64,000 nt of DNA from Gaertneriomyces semiglobifer (lineage: Eukaryota > Chytridiomycota > Chytridiomycetes > Spizellomycetales > Spizellomycetaceae). The position numbers and the translations under genes are program-made. The first letter of the stretch is position 1. The number at the start of each line of letters is the position of its first letter. The stretch spans positions 868,001 to 932,000 of the forward strand of contig JAHLKF010000001.1 in the NCBI GenBank assembly GCA_025558075.1, given 5' to 3'. The notes beneath the pieces are model-generated. The model searched no databases and had not been told where the DNA came from. It was given only the letters and a program-made list of their open reading frames with translations. Below, one piece after another: positions 34,681 through 45,611 of this stretch.

Positions 34681-37600
34681 TTACCTTCCACTAAACGATT
34701 GCCTGTCACGATAGTCATTAGGCTAGAACAAATATTTAATGAAGCATAGAACAAGCGAACAGAAAACATTTCATAAGACCTACCGCTCTGGCACCTCGGA
34801 CTCCTCGCCCTCCTTTGAATGGCGGTGGGCGCTGGTCCGGCATGTAGCGTTCCGGAGGACTTCGGTCAACGCCTGAGCGTCGTCGATCATCTGGCACCGC
34901 TGTTCGCCCTCGCGCATCGTAGCCGTCCGGTCGTCCCAATGTTCGCTTTGCTGCCTCGGGATATCGCGGACCATCCGGGCGACTCGGCAATGGCGCACCT
35001 GCGTTGTCGTAACTACGTCTTCTCAATTGCTTATCCTGATTAGCTAATAGCCGGGATATCACGGCTGGGATGTGCGACTTGACGAGTTCCTCGCCGAGTA
35101 GGGTTCTTTCGGAGATACCAGCGTTTCTCAGTTCAGGTGCGCATGCGAGTACATTAGGCGCAACATTCCGCGGAAACACTTCCTCCAGCCATTGTCTCAT
35201 GTCGCGTCCACTGACTTCAACGAAATTATGGCCCTTCTCATCATCTTGATCAAAGCTCGTAAATCGTAAAGCTGGAGTAAGCCCTCGTTCCAGCCAGTAG
35301 GCAATTTCCTTGGCAACGCCTTCTTGCTCAGTGATTTTAGTTGTCCCATCTTCGAGATATTTAGAACATCTTATCATGAATGATTTTGGCCAGCAATATT
35401 CAATTGTTGACGGAGGAAGCTCGTGTGCGATGGCGTGCAGACATTCGAAGTGCGCGAGGATATTTAACTTTGCTTCCAGCATACTCCAGCAATCATCCGT
35501 CGCGATGTGACCCTCAATTAAACGGGACGGATTGATCAAATTTGCGGCACTAGATTCCATACCCCAATGAAAGAGCCCAATCGCCGCTGACATGTGAGCA
35601 GAAGGGTTCGTTCCAATGTGCTTAATCGCGAGATGAACCGCCGCTCTGCCGATCTTATGTCCGGCCTTTCGTAAGCTAGGCATCACGGCTTCGACAAAAT
35701 CTAAGCGGCCGTCTGCGGTTGCGTCGGATACACACTGCTCCATTAACGTCACGTGAATATCTCTCAACTCATCTGCGTCCAGGCTGGAGAAAAATCTTAA
35801 TGCCTCATCATATCTCTTCGAACGCATGTACAGTTCAAATAGACTGGTGAACGCAACGTTGAGTTCTTCTGAGCTTCGGCCAAGTAGATCAATGAAATCG
35901 CATGCAGTCTTATACTGCTTGGCAGCACGAAATCCTTCGACTAACGCAGACGCTTCCTCGAATGTCAATTCGTAGCCGCTTTGTCGTGCATCCAAAATGA
36001 CGTGCCAAGCCGACGGATCCTTCAACAAAGAATTGTCGGACATTAGTGCAGAGAACATGTACTTGAATATACCGGACGGGCGTGCTATCCCGTTGATCTT
36101 CATGTAGCGGTAGAAAAATAGAGAATCCTGCACCCGCGAGTTTTCGAGGCAGCAGCGTATAACGTCGACTATGAATTCACTCTCCACTTTGAGCGGGTTT
36201 ATTTCATCGACGTGAGCAAGCAGTCGTCGAAAGGCGTCCAGAAAACCAGTCCGTAGCTTTTCTTGAGGTACCGTCGCATGGAACAATTGTGCCAGCAAGT
36301 GTCCCTGTGTAGGAATTAGATTTAGCCGCGCCATATCATCAAGCGCCATAATCGCCGGTTCAAGCTGATCGTTATCAAGGAAACCGCGAAAGATAACTTC
36401 CAGATTCGGGATATCCCTAGGCCCTAAAGTTACGCTATCCCGGATGGCGGTATATATCTATTCTGTTCATTAGTTCACGCTAAGCGACACGCCCAATGGG
36501 GAAAACACAAACCTGTGACAGCCGATCTGCCGTCTTCGAACGCTTTGCGCATTGTGAAAATAGCGCAAACGCAATGTCGGCATCGAAAGTCGCCTGGCGC
36601 CCGACGACGTACTGCAATACGTCATAGGCATATTCATACTCTTTAGCGCTGCAAAAGTAACGTAGCAGCTCGTCAGTAGACCGACGGTCGAATGCGATGT
36701 CACTCTCGATCCCAAATTGTTTGAAACTCAAATAGGCTTCCGGAGTGAGGTTTGCTTCAATCATATCGTGCAAGACCTGGCTAGCCGTCGCGGGGTCAAT
36801 CGTGGTCGCATCTTGTGCCATACCGTCAGCAAGAAGGCGCATGACATCAGGACTCTTCACCGACGGCAAGCTTTTCCAGAGAGACGCGTAATCATCTCCG
36901 CGCAACGGTGTACTGTTCGCCTTCGCATCATCTGCCGCATTACGCAGCCGAGTGGCGTCTCCGAAAATGGCGTACCCCCGTGCCAGCAGTAAGTAGTCCT
37001 TTCGCGTTAACTGATCAGGGATAGCGTCACGCAAAACGTTGAAGACTAAGCGAAGCTTGTCAAAATCACGCCTCTTCACACTTTCAAGGATGATCCGCCG
37101 GCAAAGATCAGCGGATGGAACAACACCTCTCTCCGACATGGTATCGAGAACCGTAATGACGTCAGCTAACGGCCCATCGCTATCGAGCAAATCTTCAATT
37201 TCATGAAAATCATCATCTGGAGCATCCGCAGGCCTCGGCGCAAGTTCGTCACGCGTACTTTCCTTGCGGCGCTTCGATTGTGGTCGGTCGTCAACATCTA
37301 AATTGGATTCTTCATATTTTCTGCGCCCAAGGGTGTGGTCCAAAGGCCGTTGCGCTGGATAGTTGCGCAGAACGTTGGCGGGTGAATCAGATGTATCATG
37401 AAGTATTTGACGATCTAAGAAAGGTAGTTCTGAGTACACAGACACTCGTACCACTGCAAAAACTAGAACAAACCTTCTTGCCGCCGAGCAGGCGCACTGC
37501 GAGTGCTATCCTTGTGCCCGCGCGAGCTGAGGAAAGCGGAAGCTGATGCTGCACCGCTTGTCGCGGAAGGTCTGTAGGAATCATAACCCATTCTACCCGT

Positions 37601-39544
37601 CCCGTTCTGTGCATAACGATCTGACGGAGGTAAATCTCGCAGCAAGCTACGTGAGTCACTATTCTCACGCGGACGATAGTTACGGTTATCGGAACGCTGC
37701 AAAATCTCATCAGGCCGTCGGTGATTATGGGACCTGTCACCAGAAACCATCCTATTTGCCGATCTATCGACGGTGGCTTCTGATCCATGGATATTGCTAA
37801 CATACCCTCTCCTCGTATCAGGGGCGTTGCGTCGATCCTCGTGGCTCTCGTTCCGTCTGCCAGGGGAAAAGGCGGCATCCTTCCTTCTAGAATTGTCATT
37901 GAAGTACTCATTGCCGGTCTCTCGGCTAGGAGAGCGCGACGATGCATCTTTGAAGCGCTTAATGCCTGGAGATGAGTGGCCCTCTGAATGACCGGACGAG
38001 ATCGCCCGAAGACGATCAGGGTGCATTCCATAACCTGATTCCATTGAAGGAGGAGGTTCAATGGTGTCCTGTACCCTATCCGCCGAGCTCTCGATTACTG
38101 GTTTGTCGGCATCTATGCACATCAGAATTTAGATCGTCTGCAATTGAGAAACCGGAGGGAAAGCGGACTTAACCGTCGACTAACCGGTATGCGAACTGGA
38201 TTCAGAGTAATTCCCGCGAACATCATCCGCTTTTATCGGACCATGACCAATACCGTCAGGGTCGGCGGTTGTCTGAGAAGGTTGGAGAACACTGGTATCA
38301 GCATGCATATCCGCAAATGGCAGAGCCTGGCTGTAGTCATGTACCGGATACGGGGAGTACTCGTCCACTTTATCTCCTGTTACCAGTCCGCCGACACCGC
38401 TCGAGGCCTGAGGAGCGTTGAAGTACATGTATCAGTCCAAACTTCCGTCTCCAAAGACCAAATGGTGCTCCTGGATTTATAATCGCAAAGCCATCAACAT
38501 ACCGCGCGACCCAAGGATCCAGTACGAGAATTCTCTAAAGATGATGATGATGACTCCAGGTGCTTTTCTGCAGTGCGTCAAGTGATTAGGATATCCGGAC
38601 AATAAAGGCACTGTACTCCTTCCACCGAGCATGGAATTGCACCGCACGATATAAAAAGGGTACCTTGTGAGTTCGCATCCGGATACACTCCTCTCTTTGC
38701 ATTCGGCATTGAACGTAGTACGTCTTCCGCTCGTTGGGATTCCTCCACGGTGGTCAACTGATCAATTGTATCACTGCGTGCCCGCCTAGCAGGCCTGCGG
38801 TCCAAGGCGTGCTCATCGTCTGAGCCCGCCTCAAAGTCCAGCGCGTCATCTGGAGGATTATTCCGGATTGAGTCTGGACTGCAACACGCATAGGACTTAT
38901 GATTCAGGATTGGTAGTAGACGATCACCTTGCATTAGGTCCTGACTGAGCGGCACATCCTCGTCTCCACCAGATGCCGACGGCACCGACGGCATCTCCTC
39001 TTCCATTGATGTAGCAGGTTCATCTTCGCTCACCATCTCTTCGGCAGCGGAATGCTGGCCTGCGTCAGCGATGTCCATAGGCTCCGGGGCAGTAAGGTCA
39101 GTATTAGATGGATTTGATTGCGGGTCCTGTTCTTGTTGCTGCTGCGATTTCCTTTGTTTGATTTCCTCCAGGGTTAAAATCTTAAACTCGTCAGTGGAGT
39201 TGGCACGGGCAACAGGCAGCTCTTCCTCGCGTTTATGTTCGCGCGGCCCGTGCCGTCCTCTCCCTCTCCCTCTCCCGCGTCCTCTTTGGCCTCCAACAAC
39301 CTCAATGCGCCTACCAGAAGCATTCCCATACTGATGCAATCATAAGTGTCAACTCCGAAGGATATTCACGCGGGGCAAAGTCGACGAGTGTTACCTGATT
39401 GGGATCACCATCTTCAAAGTTGTGTCTGCCGCCACCCCTCGCGATTGCGCCTCTCGCAAATCCACCCCGTCTACCACCCCGAAACCTGTCCTGGCCCCCA
39501 TAGGGTGGAGTGTTATCAAACTTGGCCGAAGTGCGTCGACTCAT
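34681..39544 (-). CDS. Large RGG-rich, helical-repeat (PPR-like) RNA-associated protein
   Basis: Eight exons (39544-39395, 39330-38664, 38567-38503, 38407-38185, 38112-37474, 37429-36513, 36457-34784, 34722-34681) join in frame to 1458 residues. The N-terminus is Arg/Gly-rich (RFRGGRRGGFARGAIARGGG; RGRGRGRGR), followed by FKILTLEEIKQRK, a phrase known from ZC3H11A-type proteins. The middle is acidic, then Ser/Arg-rich and disordered. From about residue 690 a helical-repeat region begins (GVVPSADLCRRIILESVKRRDFDKLRLVFNVL), resembling degenerate PPR/TPR units, for roughly 600 residues. The C-terminal tail is again Arg/Gly-rich and the last 42-nt exon adds PNDYRDRQSFSGR. An RNA-binding nuclear or mRNP role is inference. 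It might be read as two or three genes, but all joins keep frame. Confidence 0.75.
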
Positions 39545-40045
39545 TATAATATACTGTTTCACACAACGAGTTGATCTCTCTGCGTTCTCAATTACGATCC
39601 GCTTCCAAAACCAGCTTTTACGATCCAAAAAGCTCCCGGGTTACTGTTCTTCACGCATCCAAGCTAATTCCAGTTCCGGGTGCTCCTGACGGGTTCGCCC
39701 CGCTTTGTATTGGCCGTAACGATATCGGCTGTCACAAACAAAAAAACCCTGTGGTTCGCCCGAGGGAAAGCCATCCGTGACGCTCACAGAAACCCTAACC
39801 CCAGTCGCCCGACCAAAACAGTAGTATGTCCGAGTAGCTGAGTAGGGTTCTTGACCCCAGCGCGTGTCACTGACCGCTCTCAGTGCCAACTCCGCAGCCG
39901 CCCATTTAACAGTATTATTCTTTGAAAGGCTTTGCAGTCCGTGCATTCGGAGTAGGCCATATTGTGAGAGCACGGACACGGATTGTAGGGTAGGGAGTGA
40001 ACGGGGCTAGTATTCCATTGTACGCAAGTGGGCTAGAGTTGTCTA
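39545..40045. promoter_or_regulatory. Divergent promoter region between RGG and SH3-septin genes
   Basis: 501 bp between two start codons on opposite strands. Short ORFs inside show no recognisable protein. No clear TATA box. Confidence 0.4.
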
Positions 40046-41566
40046 ATGGAGAAGCAGGAAGGTGGGCAATCTGTTTCCTGTGTGCATCTCGAGGTGCTAG
40101 GAAATTGAGACGCCCAGCACGATATTGACCAATTAATCCTACAGAACGACTCGTAGCGTTCGCTGCCTATCAACCGGTCCACGGTGATGAACTTACGCTG
40201 GGGGTAGGGGATCGACTCGTGGTTCTGCATTCGTACGATGATGGTGGGGGACCCTGTTTGGCCGTTGTCAGCGTCTCTCCCCTCGTCATTAACGTTGCGT
40301 CGCCGTACAGGTTGGGTACTCGCAAGAAATGAAAAGACGGGAGCGATAGGTCTATCGCCAAGAAATTTCCTTCAAAGCGTTGAAAGTGTAGCAGCTGAAC
40401 CGCGTGCTGGTGGGGGAAGGTCCGCTGCCAAGGCTGCTGCACCCGACAGGACGCATTCTCTTGTATTACGGGATCGTCGCGCTTCAACGATGCCAGAGAG
40501 TAACCAACAGGGAACCTCGCGTCAGGCCGCATCAAGCGCGAACGCTCCCGTTGCGGCGCATGGTGGAGCAGTCAGGATGGTCAGTGCAGAGGACGCCAAA
40601 CGGAAGATGGAACAAATCGCTACAGGACGAAGGACGAGAGCTCGTGCGGGTGCGGATACAGGAAGAATCAAAGTAGCCTTTGTGGGCGACTCCGGTATCG
40701 GCAAGGTGAACAGCGATGAATGGCTTGGAGTGTTTACCATTTACTGACATTCAGAGCTTGCTGACTAGACTTCTATGATACTACAAATGATGCGGACATC
40801 AGATATCATCAGCACGGATCCTATACTTCCATCAAAATCCGAAGCTTCTCCCCTGGGCCCAACATCGCTTACGATTCAAGAGTTTCGCGCTTCAACAATT
40901 CCGCCGCTGTCTCTGGATATATCAGAAGATCGGTTCAACCTCAGTTTCATTGATACGCCAGGATACGGCAGCACGCTGGACGCGCTGTCCGTAATTCGAC
41001 CTGTTGTGGCATACCATGTAGCGCAATTCCAACGGACAGACCAGGCGTTTACACGAGAAGCGACTCCACTGCAGCTGATGCGATTTCTGTCTGCACCAAC
41101 GGGGGCACATACGCACATCGATGTTGCAGCATATTGCATGCTGCATCGGATAACTGGAGTGGACGTGCACTATCTGAAGCGGTTGAGCAAGGTGGTGAGC
41201 GTTGTCCCGGTGGTGATTCGGTCCGACACGATGACGGTGGACGAGGCGTTTGCAGTGAAGCGCGAGATTATCGAGGTGTTACACCGGGAAGGAATAGAGA
41301 CGTTTTCCACGGGACTCTCCAAAGACGAGCTTCTAGCGTTGGCGTCGGCCAAGGTGGCTGGAGCACCGCCGTATGTTGTTTCCGCTCGTGCGCCAAAACC
41401 GATTTCTGGAGACGGGCGAGTGGAATATGAAGGACGCAAAGTATTGAATGAGATTGAAGCGTTTAAGGACACGGTGTTGTTTTTACACACAGACGAGCTT
41501 CGTCGCGGAACAGCGGACCGGTTCGTGCGATGGCGTAGTGCAGGGTCTCCCAAGGATATTGACTGA
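40046..41566 (+). CDS. SH3 domain-septin-like GTPase fusion
   Basis: Four exons (40046-40061, 40145-40243, 40311-40705, 40769-41566) encode 435 residues; exon 1 is only 16 nt. Residues about 6-60 form an SH3 domain (LVAFAAYQPVHGDELTL ... DDGWVLARN ... GAIGLSPRNFL). A Ser/Ala-rich linker leads to a GTPase domain: P-loop GDSGIGKTS (about 164-172), switch II DTPGYG (about 232-237), and RSD (about 321-323) in place of the septin AKAD guanine-specificity motif. The long insertion before DTPGYG and the strand VVSVVPVVIRSDTMT are septin-like. Septins are GTP-binding filament formers at membranes; the coiled-coil C-terminus usual in septins is missing. Convergent with the LYR gene. Confidence 0.82.
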
Positions 41567-41639
41567 GAATGCGAATCAATGTTGTTTTGTTTTGGTTTCG
41601 TTTTGGTCGCCCAAACAATGTACATTTCCTCTTTTAATA

Positions 41640-42092
41640 TTACATTTTGTCATGGTCTCTTGATGGCGACGCAGCTGCCGGCGGCAATGATTTTGCTGAC
41701 TTGTTCCACTTTCCCCATGCTTTTCCCGTACCATTCCAACGGCCCCAGCGGTTCCGATCAGGTTGATGAATATCTACAGGAATGATGAGTTGATCTTCCT
41801 GCTGCTTGAGGGCGTTGAGATGATTCACTTGAGCGCGGAGATTATCCAATTGGACATGCCCGTAGGCGACCGCAAACCCTGCTGTATCCTCGTTTTCTTC
41901 CAGTTGTGAAGAGCCATTGGCTGCTGAACCAGCCAGAGAAGACGAAGGAAGACTGCGGTTTTTGCGAAAATCTTGACGGATACGAGAGAGCACCAAATTG
42001 CGCCGTTCGGGAGTAGGCAGCAGCTTTGCCGCCCTGAGAAGAGCGCGATAGAGCCCGAGGATCTCCTGTGCTGTTTGTCCTTGTCCCTTCAT
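41640..42092 (-). CDS. LYR motif (Complex1_LYR) protein
   Basis: Single exon, 150 residues. LYR at residues 14-16 begins the LYR helix (LYRALLRAAKLLPTPERR), followed by a basic segment with LSRIRQDFRKNRS. This is the Complex1_LYR pattern; such small mitochondrial proteins bind the acyl carrier protein and assist assembly of respiratory complexes or Fe-S clusters. A second predicted helix (LDNLRAQVNHLNALKQQEDQ) and a Trp/Gly/Lys-rich C-terminal tail follow. Which LYRM subtype it is cannot be stated. No cleavable presequence is obvious, as is usual in this family. Confidence 0.8.
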   Translation of the reverse strand: MKGQGQTAQEILGLYRALLRAAKLLPTPERRNLVLSRIRQDFRKNRSLPSSSLAGSAANGSSQLEENEDTAGFAVAYGHVQLDNLRAQVNHLNALKQQEDQLIIPVDIHQPDRNRWGRWNGTGKAWGKWNKSAKSLPPAAASPSRDHDKM

Positions 42093-42747
42093 GTCAGTTC
42101 CTACGTACTATTTGTTGCTTCGCACTTTGATGTCCGGTTGCTGAAGTTTTGTCGCAGAACACGCTGGGTGCATAACCCTACTTAAATTACTCAACTCCGC
42201 GGGCAACTGCGCCCGTTTGGCCTTTGCGCATGCGCATTGTCTCACGAATAAGAATATGAACCCGCATTGCGTCATAAGCTCACGGAGCCAAGGAACAAAC
42301 AAGCGGCAGCGGGGGAATGGTCGTTTTATTGGTGCCAAGGCCTAACAGGTGTGTGTTACTGATAAGCATAGTAATAAGAACACCCACGTGACCATAGTGA
42401 TTACCAATGACTCCAGCCCAAGGCCCGTTGCCATCGCAACAAGCGCAATGACTTGCCCACAATTCTGACTTTGGCCAACTCGCCCGCAACGCAGCGTCTT
42501 CTTTCAATTCAATCCCGCAACCACGTCCATCTTGAGAAACCATATCCTTGCAACCAGGCATATTAGAAAAGGCCAGCAGCAGAGAGAAGCAGCAGAGAAG
42601 CGAACAAGCAGGTTACAGTGTCTGTGTCCCCGTCACCCCCCACTTTGGAAACCAAGAAGCCCGACGCTGACAGGAAAGCCTAGTATCTTCCCCGTGGAGC
42701 GCCAAGAAAAACCAACTACCATATCTAACCACCAAAAAACCCATTAC
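42093..42747. other. Intergenic and probable 5' leader of the C2H2 gene
   Basis: 655 bp between divergent genes. The last 200 bp are open in the frame of the zinc-finger gene but contain no ATG, so I take them as untranslated leader. CACGTGAC occurs near 42386. Confidence 0.45.
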
Positions 42748-43752
42748 ATGCAATCGGCGCCTTTCTCTTACGATCCATTCATCAACGATTTTGATTATCA
42801 ATTAGCAATGGCTTTCCCGCAACAAGAATTTGAACCTGCTGATTTCACCCTCTTTGGTGATATACACCAGCCGGCCCCAGCCGCGCCTGCCGCGGCAGAG
42901 TCCGTCCCAACTGCTTCCAAATATGCGGACCTTACCACCACTCAGGAATTCATAGGGAGCCTGGCTGCCTACCCGTCGCCCATGTGTGGAAGCACTGGAA
43001 ATATTTCTGGAGAATGCACTTTCACACCTAACGCTCCGGACCATCACGGTATCGCCTACTATCCCACTCCTGAGGAGTCGCTGTGCCAGTCCTTTGCGCC
43101 CAATGATTCGCAGTTTCCCCCCCTCTTTTCCGAATTGGATGGGCTTGACTTCCTTTTTGAGGACTCGGTGCAGCCTTTGCCTATGGCGCCTTCGCAGGAC
43201 CTCCAGATCGACAATTCGACGCTCCACGCGTTCTTTCCTTCCATGGAAGGCATGAACAGTGTCGACTCTGCACTTGGTTTCATGCCCGTCGAACAAGCGC
43301 CTGTCAAGGAAGAACCCGAAGTTGCACATGCGGACTTGGGCCCAGCTCCTTTCTCCATTTCGGATGTTGCCGGCATCATCAGTAACCTCGTTCAGCCTGT
43401 TCCTGTCTCCGAGGCCTCTTTGGAAGGTTTGTCTCCTCCGCGATCAAAGATGCGCCGCAAGCCTTCAAAGGTCTACCCTTGCCCGATGGAGGTTTGCAAC
43501 AAGGTGTTCACCCGCAAGTTCAACCTCCAGACCCACCTGAAGACACACGACCCGGCACGCGCACGTCCCTATGCATGCCCGCAATGCGACAAGGATTTTA
43601 TGAGACCACATGATCTTGAGCGTCATGAAGCCGTCCATGCCAAGGTCAAGGCTCACGCTTGCCCTGGTGTTGGTTGCACCAAACGCTTCACTCGTGCCGA
43701 TGCGCTAAGGCGTCACATGAAGGCCTCTAACTGCGTAGACCCTAACGGCTGA
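42748..43752 (+). CDS. C2H2 zinc-finger transcription factor, Crz1/Prz1-like
   Basis: Single exon, 334 residues. The first 220 residues are acidic, Pro/Ser-rich and without domain, typical of an activation region. Three C2H2 fingers occupy the C-terminus: CPMEVCNKVFTRKFNLQTHLKTH, CPQCDKDFMRPHDLERHEAVH (abridged by position: about 43480-43640), and CPGVGCTKRFTRADALRRH. The finger words FTRKFNLQTHL, RPHDLERHE and GCTKRFTRADALRRH match the calcineurin-responsive Crz1/Prz1 class. In yeasts Crz1 enters the nucleus when dephosphorylated by calcineurin. A clear PxIxIT docking motif is not visible, so that regulation is only inferred. ATG at 42748 is the first in frame. Confidence 0.85.
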   Translation: MQSAPFSYDPFINDFDYQLAMAFPQQEFEPADFTLFGDIHQPAPAAPAAAESVPTASKYADLTTTQEFIGSLAAYPSPMCGSTGNISGECTFTPNAPDHHGIAYYPTPEESLCQSFAPNDSQFPPLFSELDGLDFLFEDSVQPLPMAPSQDLQIDNSTLHAFFPSMEGMNSVDSALGFMPVEQAPVKEEPEVAHADLGPAPFSISDVAGIISNLVQPVPVSEASLEGLSPPRSKMRRKPSKVYPCPMEVCNKVFTRKFNLQTHLKTHDPARARPYACPQCDKDFMRPHDLERHEAVHAKVKAHACPGVGCTKRFTRADALRRHMKASNCVDPNG

Positions 43753-44557
43753 CCAACCAGCAACCCGCCCAATTCGATTTGAACTACGCGTTCTCACCAT
43801 CTAAACACCATCTGTCTAGCCTTGCCTTGGTACAAGTACTGAGCATGCCTAGGCTGCCCTGCCGGAGCATAGACCCGCCTCCGCGTCAGGAATGCGTCAT
43901 CGATTTTCATGCTCGACACGCACCCTTGTCTACGCCGTCCTGGAAGAAGCAGTTTCCGTTTCGAGGTTTTCAAGCCACTCCCCCTTTATGGGGTTGAGTG
44001 CACCTCGAGTTACATAACGACAAATTCGCTATCCTTTCCGGCAAGTCATTCCGTTGAAGTAGATTGCCCATTTCGTTTCTATTTTCGTCTCGTCATTGTT
44101 CGTTTGCAGCCAATCACTCCTGTTGGCAACTGTTTTATCCTTCTGCGACTAGGACTTACCATGCCGTGCGTCCGGAGTAGAAGGACCGAGAAGAATATTT
44201 TCATATAAAAAGAGCTTCGTAGCTCGTCAATAACTCATGTAGTCATACATTCAATGAAATATGCTGTTTGTTATTTTTGTTCTCGGTGCTGTTCTGTTCT
44301 GTCCAACTCGTCCGTCCGTTACTGTTGTCTACGATACCTTTCTCTGCCTCTGGCGCCATCTCCAAAATGTCTTGCCCAGATGCCATTTCCCTGTTTAAGG
44401 TTTTCGGATAAAGCCAAATCCGAGGCTGCGCGGAGATGACTTCAAAGTGACACGGACCAGTCATCCGTTCATTCAACACTTTCATTCAATCCAAGCAATC
44501 GACATTCCGCAACTCAACGGACAACCACATTCCCATTGCCAAGTGGAAATCACAACC
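43753..44557. other. Intergenic, no gene recognised
   Basis: 805 bp between two same-strand genes. It should hold the 3' untranslated region of the zinc-finger gene and the promoter of the UBA gene. A TATA-like ATATAAAAAG occurs near 44202. Confidence 0.45.
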
Positions 44558-45430
44558 ATGTCGCAAGCTGACACTGACGATATCTTCTCCGGCCAGATCC
44601 GAGTCCTTCAATCAATGGGTTTTCCGGATGTGGCCTTGAACAGACGAGCCTTGCAGCGCGCCGAAGGACGCATCAACGAGGCGATCGAACACATTCTCGC
44701 AGGGTCAGTACCTGACGAGCCACAAGGACCGACTCCACATCAAGGCACCCATGGCGGGCACCTGAACAATGATAATACTGCGTTACTCGCCATTTTCGAC
44801 CCGCTTCATGCGACAGCGGGGTCTCGGCCTGAAGCAGCGACACCGGCTGCGACCACCAGTGATAATCATACGAGGACATACAAATTCCCAGCTCTGTCAC
44901 CTACCCAGCAGCACGCCTTGTTTCAGCTCCATCAAATGGGGTTCAGGTCTCCTGGGAAAACCAGACATGCTCTGCATCTTGCCGACTGGGATGTGTCCAG
45001 GGCCGTCGAGGTCTTTTTAGAACGTGAAAGCACATTGGACGAAGCTTTTAGTGCTCTCAATGAACCTGGAAGTGGTGGCGGGAATGCGTTTACTGCCGGC
45101 AGTACCTCTACTGGCATGGGTGGTGCTCCAATGCGCTACAATCCCACTACCACCTCCACGACAACGACCTCAGTGACGAACAAGGTTGCGACTCCTCTAT
45201 CAGGTTTGCACGCTGCTGCGCCGCAGAATTTGATGCATGATCCGTTTGCCGATCCTTTCGTAACATCACACTCGTCGTTGCCGTCAACCGGGATGAACCA
45301 CTCGACACTAGGGCAGCCACACTTATCGACGAACATTCCACCACCAGCTTATCGCGCGATCCCACCTCCTCCCACTAGTCCGCCTCCTCCGGTACCTTCA
45401 GACCCTTTTGCTGATGAGTATCGAATTTAA
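44558..45430 (+). CDS. Protein with two UBA domains and a proline-rich tail
   Basis: Single exon, 290 residues. Two UBA-type three-helix domains are visible: residues about 10-48 (VLQSMGFPDVALNRRALQRA ... AIEHIL) and about 108-150 (LFQLHQMGFRSPGKTRHAL ... AVEVFL). Each has the MGF loop that contacts ubiquitin. The C-terminal half is disordered and contains two DPFAD phrases and a polyproline run (IPPPPTSPPPPVP). DPF/DPFAD tripeptides bind clathrin adaptors or EH-type partners, so a ubiquitin-linked endocytic adaptor is a reasonable guess. It is not a match to a named protein. In-frame sequence upstream of the ATG at 44558 is left out, as it looks like leader. Confidence 0.8.
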   Translation: MSQADTDDIFSGQIRVLQSMGFPDVALNRRALQRAEGRINEAIEHILAGSVPDEPQGPTPHQGTHGGHLNNDNTALLAIFDPLHATAGSRPEAATPAATTSDNHTRTYKFPALSPTQQHALFQLHQMGFRSPGKTRHALHLADWDVSRAVEVFLERESTLDEAFSALNEPGSGGGNAFTAGSTSTGMGGAPMRYNPTTTSTTTTSVTNKVATPLSGLHAAAPQNLMHDPFADPFVTSHSSLPSTGMNHSTLGQPHLSTNIPPPAYRAIPPPPTSPPPPVPSDPFADEYRI

Positions 45431-45532
45431 TAGTTCCTATGTGACGCAAATGCGATCCCTCTCGCTGCCGAGTGTACTTCTGATGTACTTTAACGACTGG
45501 ACTTTGTTCCGTTTTGCTAATAAGATTGCACA

Positions 45533-45558
45533 ATACATACATACATACATACATACAT
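45533..45558 (+). repeat. (ATAC)n microsatellite
   Basis: About six and a half copies of ATAC in the 3' flank between the UBA gene and the convergent membrane-protein gene. Confidence 0.9.
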
Positions 45559-45611
45559 GCTTTGTCCGAAAGAGCACCACATACACCCCGCTAACATATC
45601 TCAATTATTTC

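Noticed and set aside
38578..39339. Separate gene for the N-terminal RGG segment
   Set aside because: Splice sites on both sides keep one frame through to the helical-repeat region, and no promoter or stop separates them; I kept it as one gene.
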